Below the pieces are notes generated by a model that made no database searches, was not told the DNA's origin, and saw only the letters and a list, made by a program, of their open reading frames with translations. This document shows, in pieces, positions 17,368 through 26,230 of a DNA stretch of 64,000 nucleotides (its first letter is position 1; each line of letters begins with the position of its first letter). The position numbers and the translations under genes were made by a program. Where the stretch lies: assembly GCF_019904175.1 (NCBI RefSeq), contig NZ_CP061913.1, forward strand, positions 7,440,001-7,504,000, written 5' to 3'. The stretch comes from Dactylosporangium vinaceum. GTDB lineage: Bacteria > Actinomycetota > Actinomycetes > Mycobacteriales > Micromonosporaceae.

Positions 17368-17399
17368 GTGGCACAGACTGCCACGAGGCAGAGCCTGCC
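17368..17399. promoter_or_regulatory. double palindromic TetR operator
   Basis: GTGGCACAGACTGCCAC is a perfect inverted repeat (6-bp arms, 5-bp spacer). GGCAGAGCCTGCC, another perfect palindrome, begins 17 bp after the matching core of the first. The pair lies between the divergent MFS and TetR genes, where a TetR dimer pair would block both promoters. Confidence 0.6.
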
Positions 17400-17490
17400 A
17401 CGATATCGTCGCGACCGGGGCGCTCGCGGGGTGCCGTGAGACCGCCCTCACACTGAACCCATAACCCGGCCGACCGTAAGGAGCCGCCCG

Positions 17491-18144
17491 ATCGAGACCC
17501 TCCGCGACCGCAAACGCGAGCAGAGCCGCGCCGCCACCGTCGAGGCGGCCTGGCGGCTGTTCATCGAGCGCGGCTACGACCACGTCACCGTGCAGGACAT
17601 CTGCGCCGCCGCGGCCATCGCCCCGCGCACGTTCCACCGCTACTTCGCGGCCAAGGAGGACGTCGTCGCCGAACCCGTCCGCCGCATGACCGCCCTCGCC
17701 CACGAGCGCATCGCCGCCGCCCCGCCCGGCACCCCCGACGCCGAGGTCCTGCGCGAGGCCATGCTCGCCGTCGGCCGGTTCGTCATCGACCACCGCGAAC
17801 TGCTCACCGCCCTGCGCACCGTCGCCCGCGAGTCGGCCCACCTGCGCGGCACCCAGCCCGGCGTGCGCCCCGACGAGGAGCACACCATCGCCGAACTCCT
17901 GCGCACCCGAACCGAACAGCCACGAGCCACGACCACCGAGCCGGGGGCCCCGGGGTCGCCGCGCACCCACTCCCCGCACCCCCGGCCGGGTGACTGGCGC
18001 CGCCGGCTCCTCGTCGGGTGCACCGTCGCCGCGCTGCGGATCTGGTACGACGAGTACCTCCGCGCCGACCTGGACGACCCGATCGCCCACCTCGACGAGA
18101 TCCTCCGCGCGGTGCACATCGAACCGGGACGCCTTCTCGTTTAA
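17491..18144 (+). CDS. TetR family regulator with apparent ATC start
   Basis: 217 residues: N-terminal TetR HTH (TVEAAWRLFIERGYDHVTVQDI ... RTFHRYFAAKEDV) and an alpha-helical ligand domain. A complete HTH requires translation to start near ETLRDRKREQ. There the only codon at proper distance from a perfect AAGGAG is ATC, and no ATG, GTG or TTG exists in frame upstream for over 30 nt. The next legal start, GTG at 17590, would cut the DNA-binding domain. So this is either a genuine non-canonical start or a G-to-C change or sequencing error at 17493. Likely repressor of the divergent MFS pump. Confidence 0.8.
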   Translation: METLRDRKREQSRAATVEAAWRLFIERGYDHVTVQDICAAAAIAPRTFHRYFAAKEDVVAEPVRRMTALAHERIAAAPPGTPDAEVLREAMLAVGRFVIDHRELLTALRTVARESAHLRGTQPGVRPDEEHTIAELLRTRTEQPRATTTEPGAPGSPRTHSPHPRPGDWRRRLLVGCTVAALRIWYDEYLRADLDDPIAHLDEILRAVHIEPGRLLV

Positions 18145-18150
18145 ACCTCC

Positions 18151-19392
18151 GTGCGCCGCCTGCTCGCCCTCGTGCTCCTCCTGACCGCCGTCGCCGGGCT
18201 CGCCGGACCCGCGGCCGCCGGGTTCGCCCAGCCGGCCGTCGTCAGCGAACGACCCGTCGCCTGGACGCCCGACGTCCTCAACGGCACCGTCACCGCCATC
18301 GCCGTCCTCGGCGCCACGGTCGTCGTCGGCGGCGACTTCACCCAGCTGGCGGACCCGTCGACGCACCGGAAGTACAACCGCGGCTATCTCTTCGCCTTTG
18401 CCCTTGGCACGGGGCGCATCCTCGACGCCACGGCGACCCTCGACGGCCCCGTGACCGCCCTCGCCACCGCGCCCGACGGCAGCGGCGTGTTCGTGGCCGG
18501 GAAGTTCGCGAAGGTCAACGGCGCGCCGCGGACCGGCCTGGTCAAGCTCGACCCCACCACCGGCGCCGCCGTCCCCGGGTTCACCGCCACCGCCGGCAAG
18601 GGCCAGATCCGCTCCCTCGCCGCCGCCGGGCCGTGGCTGTACGCCGGCGGCACGTTCACCCAGCTCGGCGGCCTGCCCCGGGTCGGCCTGGCCCGCCTCG
18701 ACGCCACGACCGGCGCCGCCGACCCCGCGCTCGACCTGCGCCTCGCCCGCCGCAACCGGGGCCTGGTGAAGGTGGAGCAGGTGGCGGCCCAGGGCTCCGC
18801 TGTCGCGTTCGTCGGCGCGTTCGACACCGTCGCGGGCCGGCCGCGCCCGCAGATCGCCGTCGCGGACGCCGCGAGCGCCGCCGTCACGGACTGGTCGACC
18901 GACGCCTACACCGGCCGCTGCAACACCCTCTACGACAGCTACCTGCGCGGCGTCGACATCGCCCCCGACGGCACCTGGCTCGCCGTCGCCGCCACCGGCG
19001 GCATGGCCGGCCCGACCCGCATGTGCGACAGCGCCGCCCGCTTCGACCTCACCGGCTCCGGCAACCACAAACCCACCTGGGTCAACCGTACCGGCGGCAA
19101 CACCCTCTGGTCCGTGGCCATCTCCGGCACCGCCGTCTACGTCGGCGGCCACATGCAGTGGATGGACAACCCGAAGGGCCACAAGACCCGGGGCCCCGGC
19201 GCCACACCCCGCTCCGGCATCGCCGCCCTCGACCCCGCCACCGGCACCGCCCTGCCCTGGAACCCCGGCCACAGCCGCGGCGTCGGCGTCGGCGTCCTGC
19301 TCACCTGCCCGGCCGGCCTCCTGATCGGCTCGGACACCGACCAGGTGGCCGGCGAGTACCACGGCCGCATCTCCCTGCTGCCCACCGCGTAG
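18151..19392 (+). CDS. secreted beta-propeller-like (delta-60 repeat) protein
   Basis: 413 residues. Signal peptide 1-23 (LLALVLLLTAVAGLAGPAAA), then repeated blades of the form VVVGGDFTQL ... LVKLDPTTGA ... LYAGGTFTQLGG, typical of delta-60/kelch-like propellers annotated in actinomycetes. A cysteine pair lies at about residues 265 and 300. No catalytic motif is visible, so binding or structural roles outside the cell are likely. The GTG start is only 6 nt after the TetR stop and lacks a Shine-Dalgarno, suggesting translational coupling to the regulator gene. Confidence 0.85.
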   Translation: MRRLLALVLLLTAVAGLAGPAAAGFAQPAVVSERPVAWTPDVLNGTVTAIAVLGATVVVGGDFTQLADPSTHRKYNRGYLFAFALGTGRILDATATLDGPVTALATAPDGSGVFVAGKFAKVNGAPRTGLVKLDPTTGAAVPGFTATAGKGQIRSLAAAGPWLYAGGTFTQLGGLPRVGLARLDATTGAADPALDLRLARRNRGLVKVEQVAAQGSAVAFVGAFDTVAGRPRPQIAVADAASAAVTDWSTDAYTGRCNTLYDSYLRGVDIAPDGTWLAVAATGGMAGPTRMCDSAARFDLTGSGNHKPTWVNRTGGNTLWSVAISGTAVYVGGHMQWMDNPKGHKTRGPGATPRSGIAALDPATGTALPWNPGHSRGVGVGVLLTCPAGLLIGSDTDQVAGEYHGRISLLPTA

Positions 19393-19488
19393 CGCCCGCC
19401 CGACCCGGTCCGCCGGCGGCGGCGCTGCACATCGGCGCCGGCGGATACGCCGTGGACGCCGGCGGGCCCGCGGCCGCATCATCGACCG

Positions 19489-20262
19489 GTGACCGGCACC
19501 GACCGCGACCTGTTCGCAGCCCTCGGCCCGGACGAGCGGGCGCTGCTGGCCTGGGTCGCACCGCAGCTGGACGCCGACGCGATCGACACGATCGCCGCGG
19601 CCGACTACGGCGCCGACATACCGCAGTACCGGCGGGCGCTCACCGAGCTGGTGCACAGCCCGTGGCTGCCCGACCACCTCATCGGCAACCCCGCCGAGGT
19701 CCTGGCCCTGACCCGGTGGACAGCACCGGCCGACCGGCGCGGGCACCTGCAGCGGCTGTTCGCCTGCACCCTGCTCGTGCGGGCCGTCACCGCCGACGGC
19801 AATCCCGTGGACTCCCTCGCCCCGCTGGTGGACTCGGCCCGGGAGCTCGCAGCGCCGGCCCGCGACGCCGCGGTGCGCTTTCTGGCCTGGTGCCGCCTGC
19901 ACCGGCCGGGCGACTGGCGCGACGACCCGTCGTCGCCGATGTTCCTCACCCTCGCGGTGCTGCTGCTGTCGGCGGAGACGCCGGCCGCGCCCGCACTGGC
20001 CGCCCTCCTGGTCGAGGAGCTGGACGCGACCCTGCACGACCCGGACCTCCCGTGGCGGCGGCGTCCCCGGTCGCCCCTGTTCACCCGCCGCGGCACCGAC
20101 TCCGCCACCACCCGCCGGCTGTGGTCGGCCCTCGTGACCCGCTGCCTGGTGGACAACCCCGCGGTCACCGACCCGCGGCTGACCGCGCTGGGTAACGCCC
20201 TCGGCGCCGGCGCCGCCACCCCGATCGCCGAGCTCCGCGCACTGTTCACCGACGCGACATAG
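19489..20262 (+). CDS. hypothetical all-alpha protein
   Basis: 257 residues, soluble, rich in Ala, Leu, Asp and Arg, with no signal peptide or TM helix. The composition and amphipathic stretches (RAVTADGNPVDSLAPLVDSARELA) suggest an alpha-helical repeat-like fold. No family was recognised. The GTG has no Shine-Dalgarno; CATCAT 6 nt upstream is a weak leaderless -10. Followed by convergent dienelactone hydrolase. Confidence 0.6.
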   Translation: MTGTDRDLFAALGPDERALLAWVAPQLDADAIDTIAAADYGADIPQYRRALTELVHSPWLPDHLIGNPAEVLALTRWTAPADRRGHLQRLFACTLLVRAVTADGNPVDSLAPLVDSARELAAPARDAAVRFLAWCRLHRPGDWRDDPSSPMFLTLAVLLLSAETPAAPALAALLVEELDATLHDPDLPWRRRPRSPLFTRRGTDSATTRRLWSALVTRCLVDNPAVTDPRLTALGNALGAGAATPIAELRALFTDAT

Positions 20263-20353
20263 CGCGGGCGCCCGCCCACACCGGCCGCTCAGAGCGCTAG
20301 CCGGCGATCTGGGTCCGGACCGCTCAGCTCGACGGCGTCCGGACCGGCCGCGC

Positions 20354-21112
20354 TCAGAGCACCTCGGCCAGGAAGTCGGTGAACTGCCGCCAGCTGCGCC
20401 GGTCCGCGGTCGGGTGGTAGACCTCGCCGGGGATCGTGTAGCCGTGCTCGGCGCCCGCGTACGTCGTCACCTGCCAGTCGAGGTCGTCGCGGGTGCGCAG
20501 CTCGTCCTGGAACGCGGCCACCGCCGAGTCCGGCACGACCGGGTCCGCGCCGCCGGTCAGGACCAGGACCGAGCCGGTGATGGCGGCGACGTCGGCGGGC
20601 TCGTGGGTGACCAGGCGGCCGTGGAACGAGACAGTGCCCTTGAGCGGGGCGCCGGTGCGGGCGAACTCCAGGGCTGCGGAGCCGCCGAAGCAGTACCCCA
20701 TGACGGCGATCCTGTCCCGGTCGACCGCCGGGCTCTTCACCGCCTCGTCGTAGGCGGCCCGGACGCGCGCCCGGAGCAGCTCCAGGTCTCCGTAGTACTT
20801 CCCCGCCTCGGCCCCGGCGTCCTGCGGGTTGTCGAAGCGCCGGCCGGTGCCGTACACGTCGACGCAGAACGCGTAGTACCCCAGCCGGGCCAGCATGTGC
20901 GCCCGCGCCTTCGGGTACTCCCGCAGCCCCGTCCAGTCGTGCACGACAAGCACCGCCGCCTTGGGTCCCGCCACCGCCTCGTCGTGCACCGCGAACCCCT
21001 CCATGGGCTGCCCGTCGTGCTCGTACGCGACGACGGTCTCCGAGATGCGAGCGTTCGCCGGGGCCGGGACGGAGTCGAGCAGCTGCTGGTACTCCGCAGA
21101 GAAGTCGGTCAT
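20354..21112 (-). CDS. dienelactone hydrolase family protein
   Basis: 252-residue alpha/beta hydrolase of the dienelactone hydrolase family. The catalytic triad is visible as Cys141 in VMGYCFGGSAAL, Asp190 in GGADPVVPD and His223 in GAEHGYTIPG. The nucleophile is Cys, as in true dienelactone hydrolases, but many members act on other lactones or esters. I used the second methionine (MTDFSAEYQQL), since the 15 upstream codons are Arg-rich and unlike the family. No aromatic-degradation genes are nearby. Confidence 0.92.
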   Translation of the reverse strand: MTDFSAEYQQLLDSVPAPANARISETVVAYEHDGQPMEGFAVHDEAVAGPKAAVLVVHDWTGLREYPKARAHMLARLGYYAFCVDVYGTGRRFDNPQDAGAEAGKYYGDLELLRARVRAAYDEAVKSPAVDRDRIAVMGYCFGGSAALEFARTGAPLKGTVSFHGRLVTHEPADVAAITGSVLVLTGGADPVVPDSAVAAFQDELRTRDDLDWQVTTYAGAEHGYTIPGEVYHPTADRRSWRQFTDFLAEVL

Positions 21113-21183
21113 GATCCGCACTTTACGTCGTCGCCCATGCTGCCTCCGCCGCCACACTGCGTTCGCCGTCCTAGGAAGCTAGG

Positions 21184-21738
21184 AACCAATCTTCACGACG
21201 GGGAATCGATCCTCGGCGCCCGCCCGCTGCTCGGCGCGGGCTGGGCCATCCTGGCCGAGGAGCCGGCCGCCGCACCGTCGCTCGCGGCGGTCGCCGGGCG
21301 CGCCGGCCTGGCCCGCCCCTCGGCGTGCGAGTGCTTCCGTTCGCGCCGGGACCTGCTCGACGCGCTGATCCAGGGCGTGTTCCCGCTGGTCGGCCCGGGT
21401 GACCGACACGGCGGGCGCGGCGGGCGCGCAGGTGCTGGCCTACGTCGACACCAACCTCGCGCTCGTCGCCGAGGGCGAGCACGCGGTGGCCCGGGCCCTC
21501 GCCGCGATCGCGCCCGGCCGGCAGCTGGACGACGGCAGCCGCGCCATGCACGAGCAGCTGTCGCGCCCGCTGATCGACGCGCTGCGGGCGCGACACCGGC
21601 CCGACCCGGCAACGACCGCCGAGCTGATCAACGCGATCGTCTACAGCGCATCGAGCCTCATCGAGGCGGGCGGCGACACGGCCCGCATCCGCGCCCGCGG
21701 CCGAGCTGCTCGCGCCGTTCCTGCGCGACGCGCACTGA
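21184..21738 (+). pseudogene. TetR regulator relic with two frameshifts
   Basis: Three consecutive pieces of one TetR-like protein lie in different frames. An HTH region (GWAILAEEPAAAPSLAAVAGRAGLARPS then FRSRRDLLDALIQGVFP) ends near 21384. A ligand-domain part (WSARVTDTAGAAGAQVLAYVDTN ... SSLIEAGGDTARIRAR) runs to about 21700. An ending AELLAPFLRDAH precedes a stop at 21738. No start codon is obvious. The joints need single-base-type changes after CCG and around GCCCGCGG. The substitution SACECF for the usual SVYEYF also suggests relaxed selection, arguing for real decay. Confidence 0.65.
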
Positions 21739-21763
21739 CGGACCCACGCCGGGGCGATCCCGG

Positions 21764-22618
21764 TCAGCGGAGCCGGCGAATGTGTTCGACGGCCCGGCCG
21801 AAGTACGGGTGCGCCACCGGCCGGGTCAGGAGGTCCGCGAGCGCGTAGAGGTCGAGGGCCCGGCTCAGCTCGCGCCAGTCCGGCGGCAGGTCCCCGCCGG
21901 CCGCTGCGAACCCGGCGGCGAAGGCGTCCGCGAAGCCGGGCGGGCGCGGCTCGCGCAGCATGTTGCCGAGGTCGAAGAGCGGGCTGCTGCTGTACGCGTA
22001 CTCCCAGTCGAGCACCGCCACCACCGCGTCGCCCCGGGCCAGGAGGTTCTTCGGGTTGTAGTCGGCGTGCACCAGTGACCTGGCCCCGGCGAGCGGGCCG
22101 AGCCGGGCGGCGGCCTGCGTGGAGTACCGCAGCAGCCGCCGTTGTTCGTCGGGGCTCAGCACCGCACGGCCGTTGCCCTCGCGCAGGCACCGCTCCACCC
22201 AGACGTCGAGAGCGCTCGTCGGCTCCGTCCCGTCCGGCTGGAGCCGGCCGTCGAAGAACCCGGGCGCGGCGAACGTGACGGTCCCGAGCCGGGCCAGCAT
22301 CTCCCCCGCCGACCGGCCGAACCCGGCGGTGAGCACCGGTGGCGAACCCTCGGCGAACCGGGACAGCAGCACGCCGGCCGCGGCGTCGGCGGTCACGACC
22401 TCGGGGACCGGGACCACGCCGGCCAGGCGGCCGGCGAGCGCGACCTCCTTGGCGCAGGCGTTCGTCCCGCGGTAGCGGCGCAGCACGTAGCGGTGCCCGC
22501 GCGCGGTCACGAGCAGCTCGTTGTCGTTGCTGTGGCCGCCGGTCAGCGCGGCGCGGTGGATGATCCGCTCGCCGGGCAGCGCCCTGGCGAGCCACGCACC
22601 GACGCCGGCATCGTCCAC
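21764..22618 (-). CDS. aminoglycoside phosphotransferase-like kinase
   Basis: 284 residues of the APH/choline-kinase fold. The Brenner motif LVHADYNPKNLL and the metal-binding stretch VAVLDWEYAYSSSPLFDLGNML are intact. The N-terminal segment LTGGHSNDNELLV is the nucleotide-loop equivalent. Substrate cannot be told; such genes often phosphorylate small alcohols or macrolide/aminoglycoside-like compounds. The GTG start is 6 nt after a TAGGGT box, with no Shine-Dalgarno. Confidence 0.87.
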   Translation of the reverse strand: MDDAGVGAWLARALPGERIIHRAALTGGHSNDNELLVTARGHRYVLRRYRGTNACAKEVALAGRLAGVVPVPEVVTADAAAGVLLSRFAEGSPPVLTAGFGRSAGEMLARLGTVTFAAPGFFDGRLQPDGTEPTSALDVWVERCLREGNGRAVLSPDEQRRLLRYSTQAAARLGPLAGARSLVHADYNPKNLLARGDAVVAVLDWEYAYSSSPLFDLGNMLREPRPPGFADAFAAGFAAAGGDLPPDWRELSRALDLYALADLLTRPVAHPYFGRAVEHIRRLR

Positions 22619-22624
22619 CCCGAA

Positions 22625-22630
22625 ACCCTA
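22625..22630 (-). promoter_or_regulatory. -10 box of a leaderless promoter
   Basis: TAGGGT on the minus strand, 6 nt before the GTG of the phosphotransferase. The plus-strand start of the next gene is only 17 bp away, so the two divergent promoters must overlap. Confidence 0.5.
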
Positions 22631-22646
22631 ACGTTCCTGTGGGAAG

Positions 22647-23936
22647 ATGACGGCCGTGGCAGAGGCCCTCGACCGGCACGAGCGGCGGCGCCGGGCGGCG
22701 CTGGCGGGCGTGTCGGCCCGGCTGCGCGCGGTCGGCATCGAGCCCGCGTTCGGCGTGCTCACGCAGTACTACGACTTCTACGGCAAGGTGCCCACCGGCC
22801 TGACCGGGCTCACCGTCGACGAGCCGCACGGCACGGGGCGGATGCAGGTCACCGTCGTCGCCGCGGAGCGCCTGGTGCCGCCGGGCGAGGGCGGGCTGTC
22901 GGCCGACGGGCACGTGTGGACCCGCGACGTCGACATCGAGCACGACCTGCCCGCCGCCGCGGACCTGGTGTTCGAGGTGACGCTGCTGGAAGGCCCGGCC
23001 GAGGCGTCCGGGGCGATGTGGGCCCCGCGCCGGCTGGTGCGCGACGAGGAGGCCGTCGTCGACGCGGTCCGGCTCTGGCACGGGTACCGCGAGATGCTGC
23101 GGGCCACCCCGCCGAAGCCGGCCACGGCCCGCCGCCGCTCGGCCCGGGCCCGCCTGAGCGCCGCCCGCCGCGACGCCGCCGCGAGCCCCATGGTCCGCCG
23201 CCCGGCCGCGGTGCCGCCGCCGCTGCGGGCGCACCTTGACGGCCTCGACGACGCCCGCCTCGCGTTCCACTTCCCGCGCGACCGCAGCGGCCGCTACGCG
23301 AGGAGCGCCGTCGTCGCCCTCGCCGGCGACGGCACGGCACTGAGCCGGCGCGGGCCGTGGCTGTCCGCCCGGGCCGACGGCGCCGCCCTGGTCGTCGGCG
23401 TCGAGCCCCTCATCGGGGCGAACCAGGACCACCGCTGGGACCGGCTGCCCTGGCTGTGGAGCAACGACGAAACCCCGGCGGCTGTACGTTGGCAGGTCGA
23501 CGACCCCGACCGCGCCCGGGCCACGGTGGAGCGCCTCGACGCCTTCGCCGTCGCCGAGGCGCTGACGGCGTGTGGGGTCGAGGTCGACGCCGACCTGACC
23601 GCCCTGCTCAACGGCTACCCGGTCGCCTACGGCCTGGCCCGGCACACCGACGTGTGGGTGAAGCGCCTCTACGACCAGCTGCAGCTGTCGGCGCCCTGGC
23701 GGCTGGCCGCGGCGTACGCGGTGCACCAGCAGGAGCGCCGGGCCGTGCGCCGCCCGGACGGTGAGCCGGTCGCGCTGTTCGGGCTCAAGGGGCTCAACCA
23801 GCAGTCCAAGCCGATGGTCGGCCTCGACGCCCCCGGCGGCGGGCCGCGGCTGCGGATGATCTGGACGGCGAGCAACGCCCGGCTGCCCCGCGCGCTGTGG
23901 GAGTGCCCGGCCGACCTGCTGGCCGAACTCACCTGA
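22647..23936 (+). CDS. hypothetical protein, conserved-looking
   Basis: 429 residues with no signal peptide or TM helix. The N-terminal half contains YYDFYGKVPTGLTGLTVDEPHG and a basic linker around residues 165-190 (RRRSARARLSAARRD). The C-terminal half has FHFPRDRSGRYARSAVV and an ending GLKGLNQQSKPMVGLDAPGGG plus RMIWTASNARLPRALWECP. This reads like a two-domain soluble protein, but I do not recognise a family. The ATG follows GGGAAG directly; a GTG three codons later is an alternative. Divergent from the phosphotransferase across 28 bp. Confidence 0.65.
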   Translation: MTAVAEALDRHERRRRAALAGVSARLRAVGIEPAFGVLTQYYDFYGKVPTGLTGLTVDEPHGTGRMQVTVVAAERLVPPGEGGLSADGHVWTRDVDIEHDLPAAADLVFEVTLLEGPAEASGAMWAPRRLVRDEEAVVDAVRLWHGYREMLRATPPKPATARRRSARARLSAARRDAAASPMVRRPAAVPPPLRAHLDGLDDARLAFHFPRDRSGRYARSAVVALAGDGTALSRRGPWLSARADGAALVVGVEPLIGANQDHRWDRLPWLWSNDETPAAVRWQVDDPDRARATVERLDAFAVAEALTACGVEVDADLTALLNGYPVAYGLARHTDVWVKRLYDQLQLSAPWRLAAAYAVHQQERRAVRRPDGEPVALFGLKGLNQQSKPMVGLDAPGGGPRLRMIWTASNARLPRALWECPADLLAELT

Positions 23937-23984
23937 CCTACGGCGCCCAGCGCTCAACCTCTCGCGCCCGCCGGTCGGCCCGGT

Positions 23985-26141
23985 CTACAGCGCCGACTCG
24001 CGGATCGCGGTCGCCGCGGTGTAGGTGCGCAGCCAGGCGGTGACGTCCTCGCCGGGCATCGGGCGGGCGTAGTGGTAGCCCTGGGCGATGTCGCAGCCGA
24101 GCGCCTGAAGGGCGACGGCGTGGGCGGCGCCCTCGACGCCCTCGGCGACGACTGTCATGCCCAGGTTGTGGCCGAGCTCGATCGCGCCGCGGACCAGCAC
24201 GGCGTCGTCCTGGTCGACGTCCATGTGCTGCACGAACGTGCGGTCGACCTTGAGCTCGTCGACGGGCAGGGCCTTGAGGTACGCCATCGACGAGTAGCCG
24301 GTGCCGTAGTCGTCGATCGACAGGTGGATCCCGAGGTCGTGCAGCTCGGTGAGGGTCGCGGTGGCCTGGGCCGGGTTGGCCATGACGGCCGACTCGGTGA
24401 CCTCCAGGCGCAGCAGCGCGGCCGGGATGGCGAACTCGGCCAGCAGGTCGGTGATGTGCCGGACCAGCTCGGCGTCGAGCAGGCAGCGCGGGGACAGGTT
24501 CACCGCGACCGGGATGGGCAGCCCCGCGTCGAGCCAGGCGCGCTCCTGGGCCAGGGCGAGGCGCAGGACGTACAACGTGAGGCGGTTGATCAGTCCCGTG
24601 GTCTCGGCGACCGGGATGAACTCGGCGGGCGGGATCGCGCCGCGGGTCGGGTGGGCCCAGCGGATCAGGGCCTCGACGCCGCTGAGGCCCTGGTCGTCGA
24701 GGCGGATCTTCGGCTGGTAGTGCAGGGTCAGCTGGTCACCGGCGTCCAGGGCCCGGCGCAGGTCGCCGAGCAGCAGCAGGCGGCTGCTGTCGTCGGTGTG
24801 CATGCTGGGCCGGTAGACGGCGACACCGTTCTTGGCCTCCTTCGCCGCGTGCATGGCGATGTCGGCGCAGCGCAGCAGCGCGTCGGGTGTGTGGAAGCCG
24901 GCGCCGGCCGATCGCGCCGCCGCCCACGAGGCGTGTGTCGCCCGATCGTCGTCCGGCGCACCGGCCACGCCGATGCTGGCCTCGACGTCGACGATGACCT
25001 CGCCGAGGGCGAAGCTCTGGTGCAGCCGCTGCTGCAGGGCGGCGGCGAGCATTGCCGCCTCGGCGGTGCGGGTGCCCGGCAGCAGGACCGCGAACTCGTC
25101 CCCGGACAGCCGGGCGACCACGTCGCCGGCGCGCAGCGCCGCGGTGCAGCGGGCCGCGACCTGCCGCAGGAGCTCGTCGCCGCACTGGTGGCCGAGGGTG
25201 TCGTTGACCTCCTTGAACCGGTCCAGGTCGAGCATGAGCAGCGACACGGGCGCGTCCGGGTCGCCGAGCGCCGTCTCGACCCGCCGGGCGAACAGGACCC
25301 GGTTGGGCAGGCCGGTGAGCGCGTCGTGCATCGCCTGGTGCTCGCCGGCCGCGGCCTGGCGCAGCAGGCGCCGCTGGTAGCCGGCCGCGACAAGCGCGAA
25401 CGCGGCGATCAGGACGAGCCCGGCACCGGAGCCGAGCGTCGTGGTCGTGAAGACGATCGCCTCGATGTGGCGCAGGTCGGCCACGGCCCGGGCGGCGGCG
25501 TCCGCGTGCGCCGTGTTCGCGGCCCGCAGCTCGTCGCTCAGCCGGCCGAACACGGGGTCGGTGAGGGTGTCGTCGATGCGCTCCGCGAGCGGGCCGTCCC
25601 CGGCGTCGACGGCCGCGAAGAGGCTGTTCATCGCGGCCAGGTACTCCTCGTGCAAGGCCCGGACCCGGCCCGCGACGGCCCGGTCGCCGGCGTTGCCGAG
25701 CCGCTCGATGCCGGCCAGGGCCCCGCGCAGCGCGATGGCCGCCGCGGCGTGCGCCTCCCGCACCGGCGGCCCGGGTTCGAGCCGGTAGTGCTGCTCGGCC
25801 AGCTCCTCCTCGGCGGCCGCGTCGTGCGCGCGCTCGTAGGCGGCGGCCAGTGTGGTGGAGCGGGTGACCGTGTCGGCCGCGCGGCGGGTCCGCACGACCC
25901 CGGCGATGCTCAGCGCGGCCAGGGCGAGCACGACGACGGCGAGCCCGGCCGCGGACACCTGCCGGACCCGGCGCGAGCGCTCGCCGGTCACGGCGCGGCC
26001 GGCCGCACGGTGCCGGGGTCCGCGCCGGTCGGGCGCCGCACGACGATCGTGCCGCCATGCGATGTCGTCGAGGTGCGCCCCGGGCGCCGGGCCGGAGAGC
26101 GCCGGCGCGGCCGACCGCGCGGCTTCCCGGTCGGCGTCCAT
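23985..26141 (-). CDS. membrane GGDEF-EAL cyclic-di-GMP protein
   Basis: 718 residues. Basic N-terminus, TM1 at about 63-85, a periplasmic-type helical sensor region (about 86-225) and TM2 at about 228-252. The GGDEF domain follows (about 265-430), with the signature as LSGDEFAVLL and the RxxD-like region before it, then the EAL domain (about 455-710) with EALIRW, the metal-binding residues in LEVTESAVM and DDYGTGYSS, and VAEGVE. Both catalytic signatures look intact, so it may make and break cyclic di-GMP. GAGGGGC precedes the ATG. Divergent from a secreted NHL-like gene with a 14-bp palindrome between them. Confidence 0.93.
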   Translation of the reverse strand: MDADREAARSAAPALSGPAPGAHLDDIAWRHDRRAAPDRRGPRHRAAGRAVTGERSRRVRQVSAAGLAVVVLALAALSIAGVVRTRRAADTVTRSTTLAAAYERAHDAAAEEELAEQHYRLEPGPPVREAHAAAAIALRGALAGIERLGNAGDRAVAGRVRALHEEYLAAMNSLFAAVDAGDGPLAERIDDTLTDPVFGRLSDELRAANTAHADAAARAVADLRHIEAIVFTTTTLGSGAGLVLIAAFALVAAGYQRRLLRQAAAGEHQAMHDALTGLPNRVLFARRVETALGDPDAPVSLLMLDLDRFKEVNDTLGHQCGDELLRQVAARCTAALRAGDVVARLSGDEFAVLLPGTRTAEAAMLAAALQQRLHQSFALGEVIVDVEASIGVAGAPDDDRATHASWAAARSAGAGFHTPDALLRCADIAMHAAKEAKNGVAVYRPSMHTDDSSRLLLLGDLRRALDAGDQLTLHYQPKIRLDDQGLSGVEALIRWAHPTRGAIPPAEFIPVAETTGLINRLTLYVLRLALAQERAWLDAGLPIPVAVNLSPRCLLDAELVRHITDLLAEFAIPAALLRLEVTESAVMANPAQATATLTELHDLGIHLSIDDYGTGYSSMAYLKALPVDELKVDRTFVQHMDVDQDDAVLVRGAIELGHNLGMTVVAEGVEGAAHAVALQALGCDIAQGYHYARPMPGEDVTAWLRTYTAATAIRESAL

Positions 26142-26166
26142 TGCCCCTCATGATCCCACGGCCATA

Positions 26167-26180
26167 TCCGACATGTCGGA
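26167..26180. promoter_or_regulatory. 14-bp perfect palindrome, candidate operator
   Basis: TCCGACATGTCGGA lies midway between the divergent GGDEF-EAL and NHL-like genes. Perfect dyads of this size in a 90-bp divergent promoter region usually mark a regulator site; the regulator is not adjacent. Confidence 0.45.
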
Positions 26181-26230
26181 AATCGCGTTGTTCACCGGTA
26201 CGGCCACGGACGGAGCGAGGGGCGAGCGCG

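Noticed and set aside
24072..26153. 693-codon open frame opposite the GGDEF-EAL gene
   Set aside because: Antisense of a gene with intact catalytic motifs; composition Gly/Val/Arg only.
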